41,682 nucleotides of DNA, taken from a bacterium. Its GTDB lineage: Bacteria; Patescibacteriota; Saccharimonadia; Saccharimonadales; Saccharimonadaceae. The stretch covers positions 1-41,682 of the forward strand of contig JAJYBZ010000005.1 in assembly GCA_021778755.1 (NCBI GenBank), read 5' to 3'. Shown here piece by piece: positions 23,640-31,141 of this stretch (position 1 is the first letter of the stretch; each line of letters begins with the position of its first letter). The notes under the pieces are model-generated. The model did not search any database. It was not told the DNA's origin and worked only from the letters and a program-made list of their open reading frames with translations. Position numbers and translations under genes: made by a program.

Positions 23640-25982
23640 TTACTTTTTTGGAGCTGAACGCTTTTTTGCAGGGGCTTTGCGAGTGGTTTTCCTACCGCCA
23701 GGGCGCCGCTTGGCGGCCGGAGCGGCTGCGATCATCTCTTTGGCTTGATCATGAGTAATTGCAGTTGGATCGGTGTCTTTGGGTACCTTGGCGTTTTTGG
23801 CGCCGTCGGTGACGTATGGACCGAAGCGGCCGCGTAGGACCTTAAGGCCATCACCGAAGTCCGCAATGTTCTTTTCGGCGTCACTTTTAAGCTTAGCTGC
23901 ATATAATTCGAGTGCTTCGTCAAGGCTGACGGTGTGTGGATCGAGCGGTTTGATACTGACAAAGGTCTTGTCGATTTGAATATATGGTCCGAAACGGCCA
24001 ACGTTGGCCTTGATATCGACGCCTTCAGCGGTTTGTCCAACTACCCGTGGTAATTTAAAGGCATGCAAGGCTTCTTCGAGAGTGACGGTTTCGATCTTTT
24101 TGCCCGCTGTCATTGGCGCAAACTGCGGCTTGTCCTCTTTTTCTTCATTTGAACCGAGCTGTAACATCGGGCCAAAGCGGCCAAAGCGCGCAAAGACCGG
24201 TTTGCCAGATTTGGGGTCAGTACCCAGTTCGCGTACTTTAGCGGTATCAGATCGCTTAATTTCACCCGACTGTTCGATCAACTGATGGAACGGTGTGTAG
24301 AATTCTTGCAACATATCGTTGCGCCCTAGTTTACTGCTTGCAATCAGGTCAAATTCTTCCTCGACATGGGCGGTAAAGTCATAATCGACAACTTGAGTGA
24401 AGTTCTTGGTTAGGAAATCGCTAACAACTTCTCCGCTCGGTGTCGATACTAGTTTGCCGCGATCTGAACCGGTTTTTTCTTGGATAAGTTCGCGTGTCAC
24501 GGCGTCATTGTGGAGCGCTAGCACGATAACATCGCGCGGAGTACCTTCGCCCTCGCCCTTTTCGGCATAACCTCTGACCTGCACGGTATTAATAATTGTG
24601 GCATAAGTTGAGGGGCGGCCAATACCGAGGTCCTCGAGCTTTTTGACCAGGCTGCCTTCGCTGTAGCGACTAGGCGGACGCGCAAAGATTTGGCGGGCGC
24701 CGGCTGATATGAGCGGTAAAATATCGCCCGAGCTGACGGCCGGCAAGATTTCGGCGTCCTTTTTGCTACCGCCATAGACTTTCAAGAAGCCGTCAAAGAT
24801 CACGACTTCACCCTTGGTCTCAAATTTTTCGGTGGAAGTCGAAATCTCGATTGTAACGACCGTTTTTTCTAGCTTGGCGGGCGCCATTTGGCTGGCTAGA
24901 GTACGACGGCGAATAAGGTCATAGAGCTTTTGGTCGTATTCGTTACTGCTGCCGTGCTCTAGGCCGACGTTAGTGGGACGGATGGCCTCGTGAGCCTCCT
25001 GGGCGCTACTAGATTTGGTCTTAAAGGTCCGGACTTGGTGATAGTTATCGCCATACTCACTCTTTATATATTGACTCATTTGTGACAAAGCCTGGCCGCT
25101 CAAATTGACCGAATCGGTACGCATATAAGTGATTTTACCCTCTTGGTAAAGCTTCTGGGCGGATGACATCGTGGCGCGAGCGCTAAAACCGAGTCGGCTA
25201 TTGGCTTCTTGCTGCAGGGTGCTGGTGGTAAATGGTGGCCCTGGATTACGCGTGCTAGGGCTGGTGACGATCTTGCTAACTTTGAAGCTGGCGCCGATCA
25301 AAGATTCCAAGAATTTGGTTGCTTCTGATTCAGTCGGAAAACGCTTTGGTAACTCGGCTTTCATCGACATATCAGCTGCGTGAAACTCGGCGCTAACTTT
25401 AAAGTCGGCCGAGCCTGCAAATTCTTCGATTTCACGTTCACGTTCGACTAATAGGCGGACGGCTGGTGACTGCACGCGGCCGGCTGACTTGCCGCCGGGG
25501 ACTTTTTGCCAGACAACTGGCGAAAGTTCAAAACCAACAATTCGGTCTAAAATTTGACGGGCTTGTTGAGCTTGAACTAGGTTCATATCGACAGTCCGTG
25601 GGTGTTTCACGGCCTCGGTGATGGCGTCTTTGGTAATTTCGTGAAAGACGATGCGTTTCGTTTGCTCAGGATCGAGCTTGAGGACCTCACACAGGTGCCA
25701 GGCGATCGCCTCTCCCTCGCGGTCTTCGTCGGTTGCTAGCCAGACTGTTTCGGCGGCTTTGACGGCTTTCCGCAGTTCAGCAACGGTCTTTTTCTTTTCA
25801 CTATCAATTTCATAAGTCGTCTTGAAGCCATTTTTGACATCAATTGGCGGTGTACCGTCCTTGGTCTTCTTGACGATAGAGCGAATATGACCGACGCTAG
25901 ATAACACCTTAAAATCACTGCCGAGATACTTCTCGATAGTTTTGGCCTTGGCTGGTGACTCGACGATTACTAGATTCTTCAT
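23640..25982 (-). CDS. topA: DNA topoisomerase I
   Basis: Type IA topoisomerase relaxing negative supercoils. TOPRIM domain with VESPAKAKTIEKYLG (7-21) and DEDREGEA (85-92); active-site tyrosine Y286 in ITYMRTDS; GRPSTYATII further on. 780 aa. Instead of zinc fingers the C-terminus has repeated modules carrying GRFGP (three visible: ARFGRFGPMLQLG, GRFGPYIQID, GRFGPYVTDG), then a Lys/Ala/Pro-rich basic tail (KRRPGGRKTTRKAPAKKR). Starts with no clear ribosome site. Downstream of dprA on the same strand with a repeat element between them. Confidence 0.95.
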   Translation of the reverse strand: MKNLVIVESPAKAKTIEKYLGSDFKVLSSVGHIRSIVKKTKDGTPPIDVKNGFKTTYEIDSEKKKTVAELRKAVKAAETVWLATDEDREGEAIAWHLCEVLKLDPEQTKRIVFHEITKDAITEAVKHPRTVDMNLVQAQQARQILDRIVGFELSPVVWQKVPGGKSAGRVQSPAVRLLVEREREIEEFAGSADFKVSAEFHAADMSMKAELPKRFPTESEATKFLESLIGASFKVSKIVTSPSTRNPGPPFTTSTLQQEANSRLGFSARATMSSAQKLYQEGKITYMRTDSVNLSGQALSQMSQYIKSEYGDNYHQVRTFKTKSSSAQEAHEAIRPTNVGLEHGSSNEYDQKLYDLIRRRTLASQMAPAKLEKTVVTIEISTSTEKFETKGEVVIFDGFLKVYGGSKKDAEILPAVSSGDILPLISAGARQIFARPPSRYSEGSLVKKLEDLGIGRPSTYATIINTVQVRGYAEKGEGEGTPRDVIVLALHNDAVTRELIQEKTGSDRGKLVSTPSGEVVSDFLTKNFTQVVDYDFTAHVEEEFDLIASSKLGRNDMLQEFYTPFHQLIEQSGEIKRSDTAKVRELGTDPKSGKPVFARFGRFGPMLQLGSNEEKEDKPQFAPMTAGKKIETVTLEEALHAFKLPRVVGQTAEGVDIKANVGRFGPYIQIDKTFVSIKPLDPHTVSLDEALELYAAKLKSDAEKNIADFGDGLKVLRGRFGPYVTDGAKNAKVPKDTDPTAITHDQAKEMIAAAPAAKRRPGGRKTTRKAPAKKRSAPKK

Positions 25983-26070
25983 ATATTGGTTGTGCTTGCT
26001 TGTTAGCTAAACACAAGGCTTAGTTATACGCAACTTTTGATTATTTGTAAACCCAAATTTGCTATCAGCT

Positions 26071-26120
26071 ATATCCTACCACCTATATTCTATCTACCAT
26101 CTACTATCTACTAACTTCTA
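26071..26120 (-). repeat. TAG-rich intergenic repeat, copy A
   Basis: Begins with the TAG stop of dprA and continues with repeated TAG-containing purine-rich units; shares the 10-mer TAGAATATAG (minus strand, 26092-26083) with copy C and TAGAATATGG with copy B. A second unit TAGGATATAG follows 4 nt later. Confidence 0.6.
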
Positions 26121-26975
26121 CCTTAGCGTCCACTGATTACCGCCAAGTGCCCGGATTATACCGGCGATCTCCATAATTGTTAGAGTTTGCGCGAATTCGC
26201 TAGCCGATAGCCCCGATAGCGTCAGTAATTCATCGCCGTTTCTAATACCTGATTTAATTAACTCTATGATTTGCGTCTCAGTCGGCGTATTGCCTAGTGT
26301 CAAGCTTTGTTGAGGCCGTAACATGTTAGGCGCCAGGACCTCAAGGACATCTTCGGCGCAGGTGATCGGTTGAGCACCTTGTTTAATTAGGGCATTGCAG
26401 CCAGCCGACAGTGGACTGGTGATATTGCCGGGCACAACAAACACTTCCCTACCCTGCTCAAGCGCCGATGCGACTGTTGACATCGTCCCGCTACGGGTTG
26501 TCGCTTCAGTGACAATAACAGCATCGGCCAAGCCACTGACAATGCGATTGCGTGCTAAGAATTGGAAATCACGGGCCCGGACGCCTGGTCCATATTCGCT
26601 AAGTAGTGCCCCGTGGCGAGCGATAATCTCATCAGCTAAACCCTGATGAGTCGCTGGATAAACCGTTTCGACACTATTAGCCATAACCGCTAGGGTTCGA
26701 CCACCGGCGTCGAGCGCGCCGCGATGCGCTATCCCGTCAATGCCAAGCGCCAGCCCGCTAATAATCACTACACCGAAGTGCGCTAGATCATAGCTTAGTT
26801 GATAGGTAACCTCGCGCCCGTAAGGAGTCGGTTTGCGTGATCCAACGATAGCAACAGATACAACGCGTTCGTTAGGTAGTTCGCCGCGAAAGTACAATCT
26901 TTCTGGTTTATTGGCAATAGTATCGATAATCTGTAGGTACTTATGCTTAAGGGGTGATACGCTCTTGATTTTCAT
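26118..26975 (-). CDS. dprA: DNA processing protein DprA
   Basis: Single-strand DNA-binding, RecA-loading factor of natural transformation. The Rossmann-like domain shows VSVAIVGSRKPTPYG, VVIISGLALGIDGIAHRGAL, TLAVMANSVETVYPATHQ, ARNRIVSGLADAVIVTEA and SGTMSTVASALEQGREVFVVPG, all classic DprA. A C-terminal winged helix follows (about 225-285, PTETQIIELIKSG and ASEFAQTLTIMEIAGII). The start at ATG 26975 (MKIKSV, 285 aa) matches normal DprA N-termini; longer in-frame starts at 27002 and 27014 would run through the promoter of the divergent ncRNA. Supports DNA uptake in this organism. Confidence 0.93.
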   Translation of the reverse strand: MKIKSVSPLKHKYLQIIDTIANKPERLYFRGELPNERVVSVAIVGSRKPTPYGREVTYQLSYDLAHFGVVIISGLALGIDGIAHRGALDAGGRTLAVMANSVETVYPATHQGLADEIIARHGALLSEYGPGVRARDFQFLARNRIVSGLADAVIVTEATTRSGTMSTVASALEQGREVFVVPGNITSPLSAGCNALIKQGAQPITCAEDVLEVLAPNMLRPQQSLTLGNTPTETQIIELIKSGIRNGDELLTLSGLSASEFAQTLTIMEIAGIIRALGGNQWTLR

Positions 26976-26995
26976 ATAATTTGTGTCAAAACCTA

Positions 26996-27024
26996 TTGAC
27001 ATTATGTCAAACACGTGCTAATAT
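26996..27024 (+). promoter_or_regulatory. Consensus promoter of the intergenic ncRNA
   Basis: TTGACA (26996-27001), a 17-nt spacer and TAATAT (27019-27024). The -35 is part of a perfect inverted repeat TTGACAT-T-ATGTCAA (26996-27010), which could also be an operator. Confidence 0.8.
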
Positions 27025-27030
27025 CAGGAA

Positions 27031-27314
27031 CGATTGGTTACATTGCGAGATTAACCAAAAGCACCTTATACCCCCTATTCTAACAGCGGACCAGTAATAT
27101 TCAATATTCTGACCGCACACGTTAGGTTACATGCAATGCGTTACCTCAAGTAACTACCCTCCACTTCGGTAACATTAAACATTGCGTGTATACTAATCCC
27201 TTTAACCAGCGAACGTCTGCGCTTTTGTCGAGACAGTTACGCTTGCCCCTCGGGTGGGTTAAAGGGTAAAATGGCGCTCACAGTGATGCCCACCCTTACT
27301 GTGAGCGCTTTTTT
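27031..27314 (+). ncRNA. Structured stand-alone RNA of about 285 nt
   Basis: Bounded by a consensus promoter and a strong intrinsic terminator, with no credible ORF. Stems: TTGGTTA (27034-27040) with TAACCAA (27052-27058); GCGG (27086-27089) with CCGC (27113-27116) topped by CAG/CTG and AATA/TATT; a perfect 10-bp helix CCCTTTAACC (27198-27207) with GGTTAAAGGG (27257-27266) enclosing AGCG/CGCT and GTCT/AGAC; and the terminator stem. GGGTGGG (27252-27258) can pair with CCCACCC (27289-27295) in the terminator loop. It lacks the conserved motifs of RNase P RNA, SRP RNA and tmRNA. 6S RNA or a lineage-specific RNA remains possible. Confidence 0.72.
27274..27314 (+). terminator. Strong intrinsic terminator of the ncRNA
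   Basis: GCGCTCACAGT (27274-27284) and ACTGTGAGCGC (27298-27308) form a perfect 11-bp stem with a 13-nt loop, followed by TTTTTT (27309-27314). In the other direction it could also slow transcripts leaving pth. Confidence 0.9.
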
Positions 27315-27329
27315 ATTGGAATTATAACT

Positions 27330-27887
27330 CTAATTCGTAGTCGTCAGGTCTATAGAGCCAGCAATAAAGCTATCGATAATATCGGTGGCTTTATTGATAA
27401 TGTCGTCTAATATTTTCGATTCGTCGGCGCTAAAGCGACCGAGGACAAAGTCGGCGTCATCTATGCGGTCGCGCAACTCATTCCCAATACCGATACGCAT
27501 GCGGTGATAATCTGGTCCGAGGTGGCTATTGAGTGATTTAATGCCATTATTACCGCCATCGCTCCCCTGTCGGCGCGTCCGGATGGTGCCAAATGGCAAG
27601 GCTAGGTCGTCATGAATTACTAACAGGTCCTCGGCTGGGTTGAGATGATAAAAGTCAATTAGCTGGCGGGCGCTCTGGCCGGTCTCGTTATAGAAGGTTG
27701 TTGGTTTAACCAGGATCACCTTCTCACCCTGTAAAGTTGCCTCTGCTATCAAGGCTTTAAATTTCGACTTTTCGGACCAAGTCAAATTTTGCGTTTCGGC
27801 AAATTTATCAAGGACATTAAAGCCAACATTATGTCTAGTGCGGTCGTAGTCTGATCCGGGGTTGCCTTGAGCCAAAACAAGTTTCAT
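27330..27887 (-). CDS. pth: Peptidyl-tRNA hydrolase
   Basis: Cleaves the ester bond of peptidyl-tRNAs that drop off ribosomes. Catalytic H19 and substrate-binding N9 are in LAQGNPGSDYDRTRHNVGF; the third landmark is VIHDDLALPFG, and GGNNGIKSLNSHLG and RMRIGIG are conserved. 185 aa is normal. A -10 box sits 8 nt before its ATG, so it has its own near-leaderless transcript. It runs toward the ncRNA and dprA. Confidence 0.94.
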   Translation of the reverse strand: MKLVLAQGNPGSDYDRTRHNVGFNVLDKFAETQNLTWSEKSKFKALIAEATLQGEKVILVKPTTFYNETGQSARQLIDFYHLNPAEDLLVIHDDLALPFGTIRTRRQGSDGGNNGIKSLNSHLGPDYHRMRIGIGNELRDRIDDADFVLGRFSADESKILDDIINKATDIIDSFIAGSIDLTTTN

Positions 27888-27895
27888 ATACTATT

Positions 27896-27901
27896 ATTCT
27901 A
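27896..27901 (-). promoter_or_regulatory. -10 box of pth, near-leaderless
   Basis: TAGAAT on the minus strand, 8 nt before the ATG at 27887. Confidence 0.5.
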
Positions 27902-27947
27902 AACCATTAACGGTCGATATTCTTCATAATCTGTTATGCAGTTATAT

Positions 27948-29363
27948 CTAGACTGGCTTGTCGAACGTTTTAGAGGCTTCTTTGTCGGCCTTGTACTTCT
28001 TGGTGACGGGCTCTTTGCCTTGAGCGATGCGTTCTTTGTTGGCTTTGATTTGCTTTTCGTCGCGGAAGCTAAAGCGAATTGGCGTGCCGGCAAAGTTGAA
28101 AGCCTCGCGTACGTGGCGTTCTAAGTAGCGTTTATAGCTCCAGTGGATATATTTCAGGTTGCTGCCATAAATAACGAACCACGGTGGCGAGACGTCGGTC
28201 TGAACGATATAGCGAAGCTTGGGATGGGTGTTTTTGAGTCCGGCTGGCGGGTGGCGCTGTATAAGCTTTTGCAATAAATCATTTAATTGACGCGTCTTTA
28301 ACTCTTGCTTGCGCCTGGCGTCGATGTCGAGGGCGAGGTCGAATAATTTTGTGACGTTTTGACCAGTGACACTACTGGTAAAGATAAGTGGTGCCCATGG
28401 GGTAAATTTGAAAGTATTGGAAATCTTTGGCGCAAGTGCATCGCGCGTATAGGCGTCTTTATCCTGTACGCTGTCCCATTTACTAATCACGATGACCATC
28501 CCCTTACCGGCCTCATCGATAATGCCCGCCAGGCGCTGATCGAGCTGAGTGTTTAGCTCATTAACGTCCATAAGTAGGAAACAAACATCACTCTCTTCGA
28601 TGGCTTGTAGGGTGCGTAGTACGCTAAATTTCTCGATACCGACCTCTTGCTTGCCGGGTTTGCGCATACCAGCGGTGTCAAGGATTTCGATGTCGCGGGC
28701 GCCATAACGCACCGATACGCGGTTAACGTCGCGGGTTGTGCCGGCAATGTTAGCGACAATCGCCTGCTGCTTGCCGGCGAGTGTATTAAACAAGAAGCTT
28801 TTACCAACGTTTGGTCGGCCGATGAGTGAAACGCGCAGGATATCGTCAGGAATCTCTTCACTTTTAGCCGGAATTAGCTCGACGATCATGTCTAGGACGT
28901 CAGTGACGCCCTGATTGTGTTCGGCACTGGTCCGAATGATTTCTTTGATACCAAGGCGTTTAAATTCGTCGCTCGGCAGGCTGTCTTTGAGGTCAGATTT
29001 GTTGGCGATTAAGAGGACTGGCTTTTTGCTGCGCAGGGCTTTTTTGGCAACTGTGCGGTCTTGGTCGCTGACGTATTGGCTGCTATCCACCATCACTAGG
29101 ATGACGTCGGCAGCTTCAGCAGCCTCTGTAATTTGCTCTTGGATTGAGGCTTCGAATTCGTCATTCGGGTCTTTTAGTCCGGCGGTATCAACCAACCAGA
29201 ATTGGTGATGTTTGTGCTCGACGCGGCCCAGCACATTGTCGCGAGTCGTGCCGGCTTCACGGGCAACAACGGCCTGTTGGGAGCGTACGAGACGATTAAA
29301 AAGCGAACTCTTACCGACGTTCGCTTGACCAATGATCGCAACTGTTGGGAGTTTTGAAGCCAT
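27948..29363 (-). CDS. der: Ribosome-assembly GTPase Der (EngA)
   Basis: Double-domain GTPase needed for 50S subunit maturation. G domain 1: GQANVGKS (12-19), DTAG (59-62), NKSD (121-124). G domain 2: GRPNVGKS (182-189), DTAGM and SKWD. A C-terminal KH-like domain follows (about 350-440, HPKLRYIVQTDVSPPWFVIYG and FAGTPIRFSFRDEKQ). The end is lysine-rich (KKYKADKEASKTF). 471 aa is slightly longer than usual because of that tail. A -10 box lies 11 nt before the ATG. Confidence 0.95.
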   Translation of the reverse strand: MASKLPTVAIIGQANVGKSSLFNRLVRSQQAVVAREAGTTRDNVLGRVEHKHHQFWLVDTAGLKDPNDEFEASIQEQITEAAEAADVILVMVDSSQYVSDQDRTVAKKALRSKKPVLLIANKSDLKDSLPSDEFKRLGIKEIIRTSAEHNQGVTDVLDMIVELIPAKSEEIPDDILRVSLIGRPNVGKSFLFNTLAGKQQAIVANIAGTTRDVNRVSVRYGARDIEILDTAGMRKPGKQEVGIEKFSVLRTLQAIEESDVCFLLMDVNELNTQLDQRLAGIIDEAGKGMVIVISKWDSVQDKDAYTRDALAPKISNTFKFTPWAPLIFTSSVTGQNVTKLFDLALDIDARRKQELKTRQLNDLLQKLIQRHPPAGLKNTHPKLRYIVQTDVSPPWFVIYGSNLKYIHWSYKRYLERHVREAFNFAGTPIRFSFRDEKQIKANKERIAQGKEPVTKKYKADKEASKTFDKPV

Positions 29364-29374
29364 AACTAGAGGTA

Positions 29375-29380
29375 ATTATA
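29375..29380 (-). promoter_or_regulatory. -10 box of der, near-leaderless
   Basis: TATAAT on the minus strand, 11 nt before the ATG at 29363. Confidence 0.6.
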
Positions 29381-29426
29381 ACAGAGGCAGGCAAACTTTA
29401 CGAGCATAAGCGATTCTGGGTTAGGG

Positions 29427-29458
29427 TTCGCCGGGTCCTGTCGTTCGGACCACCCGGT
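29427..29458 (-). other. GC-rich hairpin between the pseudouridine synthase gene and der
   Basis: A CCGG-GTCC arm faces GGAC-CCGG with a CAC bulge and an 8-nt loop. It lies about 20 nt past the pseudouridine synthase stop codon. No T-run follows, so termination is uncertain. Confidence 0.4.
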
Positions 29459-29479
29459 GCTGATTTGGGAATATATCGC

Positions 29480-30172
29480 CTACTGCATATCGACGACTTT
29501 TAGTTCGCCGGACTTTATATCACCTAGTGCATAATTACCAAAGTTGGTGCGATGTAGATCTGTTACTGTATATCCCAAGGCACCAAAGGTGCGACGAATT
29601 TGGCGGTTGCGCCCCTCTTTCATAGTCACAATCCAGTTCTTGCGGTCGGTATCATTCATGCGCTCTAGCTGTAATTGACTGGTGCCATCGTCTAGGGTAA
29701 TGCCGTGATCGCTGATCATTTGTTGATGGATTGGTGCTAGATCGCTCTCGAGGCGCACCTCATAGATTTTGGTCTTGGCAAACTTTGGATGGGTCATAGC
29801 AAACGCAAAGTTACCGTCATTACTTAGTAGAATTAGTCCGCTGCTATCGCGGTCTAGGCGCCCAACGGGTTTGAGGTGGTGGTATTTGGCTGGTATCAGG
29901 TCGTAAATCGTCGGATTATCACCTTGCTGGCGACGCGAGCAGACATAGCCGACTGGTTTATTGAAGGCCAGATATTCGTAGGCTGTAGTGCCCTCCAGTA
30001 GTTTACCGTCAACCACGATAGCATCACCTTCGTTAAAGCGGGCGCCTAATGTAGCCGTTTGGCCGTTAATTGTCACAATTCGTTTGTCTATTAGATTGTC
30101 GGCTTCGCGACGCGAAATACCCAGTTGTAGGGCTAGGTGTTTGTTGAGTCGTAGTAAAGCTTCGGATGACAT
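29480..30172 (-). CDS. RsuA/RluB-family pseudouridine synthase
   Basis: Converts specific uridines of ribosomal RNA to pseudouridine. An N-terminal S4 RNA-binding domain (about 8-55, ISRREADNLIDKRIVTINGQ) is followed by the catalytic domain with LAFNKPVGYVCSR, LKPVGRLDRDSSGLILLSNDG containing the catalytic aspartate (GRLDRDSSG), and KEGRNRQIRRTFGALGY. 230 aa fits RluB or RsuA; large- versus small-subunit specificity cannot be decided by eye. Leaderless -10 box 8 nt before the ATG. Confidence 0.9.
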   Translation of the reverse strand: MSSEALLRLNKHLALQLGISRREADNLIDKRIVTINGQTATLGARFNEGDAIVVDGKLLEGTTAYEYLAFNKPVGYVCSRRQQGDNPTIYDLIPAKYHHLKPVGRLDRDSSGLILLSNDGNFAFAMTHPKFAKTKIYEVRLESDLAPIHQQMISDHGITLDDGTSQLQLERMNDTDRKNWIVTMKEGRNRQIRRTFGALGYTVTDLHRTNFGNYALGDIKSGELKVVDMQ

Positions 30173-30180
30173 TGATTAAT

Positions 30181-30186
30181 AGTATA
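30181..30186 (-). promoter_or_regulatory. -10 box of the pseudouridine synthase gene, near-leaderless
   Basis: TATACT on the minus strand, 8 nt before the ATG at 30172. Confidence 0.55.
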
Positions 30187-30202
30187 ACAGCAAAGGTGTT
30201 AA

Positions 30203-31090
30203 TTAGGGCTGTTGCAGCGGCGGCGTTTGATAGTCAGATGGTGTGAGCGGTACTGGTGGCTGTGGAATTATTGGAGCTACCGGCTGAGTAGCGGCATTAA
30301 GCTCTTGGTTCATCAGGCTACCAACATCGACAATTGGTGGCTGATCAGTTAGAGGGTGAATTACCCTATCACCTAGCGAAGCTGGTCGCTGGGAACCAAA
30401 TGGCGCAGTGGGCTGCGGTAAGGGATTAGCGACGGGCTGCATCGGCTGAGGGGCCATTGCTTCGACTGGAGGTGTATTGATGACTGGTTGTGGCTGCGGG
30501 GCGACCTGGGGCTGTGTAGGCACGGTAGGAGCACTAACCGGTGGGTTATAGACCGGTGCTGGCGCTGGTTGGTATGGTGCAGCCACTGGAGCTGGCGCGG
30601 CAACTGGTGCCGGGGCTGGCGCCTGGTCGGCCGGTCGAGCTGGTACTGGCATGGTGGGTCGTGCGATTGCTGAAGGCGACGGTGTGCCAAACGTTTGAGC
30701 GGGTGTTGGAGCTGGTGCTAAGCTATCACCTAGGACGTCGTGTACGGTTCGAACGACGTCCTCGATTCCGACCTGTGACTTAACCAAGTAACGATCGGCG
30801 CCGAGTGACTCACCACGGGCGCGTTGATCTTCGCTCGATAGGGCGGTCATCATGATGACTTTAATATCTTTGGTCTCACTGGTACTACGTAGAATGTCGA
30901 GCATGTCAAAGCCGCTGATTTTAGGCATCATGACGTCACTGACGATTAACTGCGGACGTTCTTTGATGGCCATCGCTAGGGCTTCTTCACCGTCGCCGGC
31001 TGATACGATATCGTAACCTTCGGCTAAGAGTCTGACGCCGTAAATTTCGCGTAAGCTTTTGTCATCTTCTACTAACAGGATTTTTGTCAT
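30203..31090 (-). CDS. Response regulator with a long Pro/Ala/Gln-rich tail
   Basis: Receiver domain in residues 1-125: acidic pair E8/D9/D10, phospho-acceptor D52 (IVSDVMMPK), T82 (MMTALSS) and K104 (YLVKSQ). There is no DNA-binding or enzymatic output domain. Instead about 165 residues are low-complexity, dominated by Pro, Ala, Gln and Val (for example APAPAPVAAPAPVAAP), ending near LGDRVIHPLTDQPP and LTPSDYQTPPLQ. The histidine kinase gene lies 51 nt upstream on the same strand, so the two are a pair. Output is probably by protein contact. A -10 box lies 10 nt before the ATG. Confidence 0.85.
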   Translation of the reverse strand: MTKILLVEDDKSLREIYGVRLLAEGYDIVSAGDGEEALAMAIKERPQLIVSDVMMPKISGFDMLDILRSTSETKDIKVIMMTALSSEDQRARGESLGADRYLVKSQVGIEDVVRTVHDVLGDSLAPAPTPAQTFGTPSPSAIARPTMPVPARPADQAPAPAPVAAPAPVAAPYQPAPAPVYNPPVSAPTVPTQPQVAPQPQPVINTPPVEAMAPQPMQPVANPLPQPTAPFGSQRPASLGDRVIHPLTDQPPIVDVGSLMNQELNAATQPVAPIIPQPPVPLTPSDYQTPPLQQP

Positions 31091-31100
31091 AATTACCTTT

Positions 31101-31106
31101 ATTGTA
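31101..31106 (-). promoter_or_regulatory. -10 box of the response regulator gene
   Basis: TACAAT on the minus strand, 10 nt before the ATG at 31090. AAAGG in that interval could serve as a weak ribosome site instead. Confidence 0.45.
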
Positions 31107-31141
31107 CCCGAGGGCTGTTAAAAATACTATACTTCTTGTGC

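Noticed and set aside
26071-26120. CRISPR-like or tandem repeat array
   Set aside because: Units are short and degenerate with no regular spacers, and no cas genes are present.
27031-27314. RNase P RNA, SRP RNA or tmRNA
   Set aside because: The conserved P4 motifs of RNase P, the GGAAG tetraloop region of SRP RNA, and the tRNA-like CCA end or tag ORF of tmRNA are not present.
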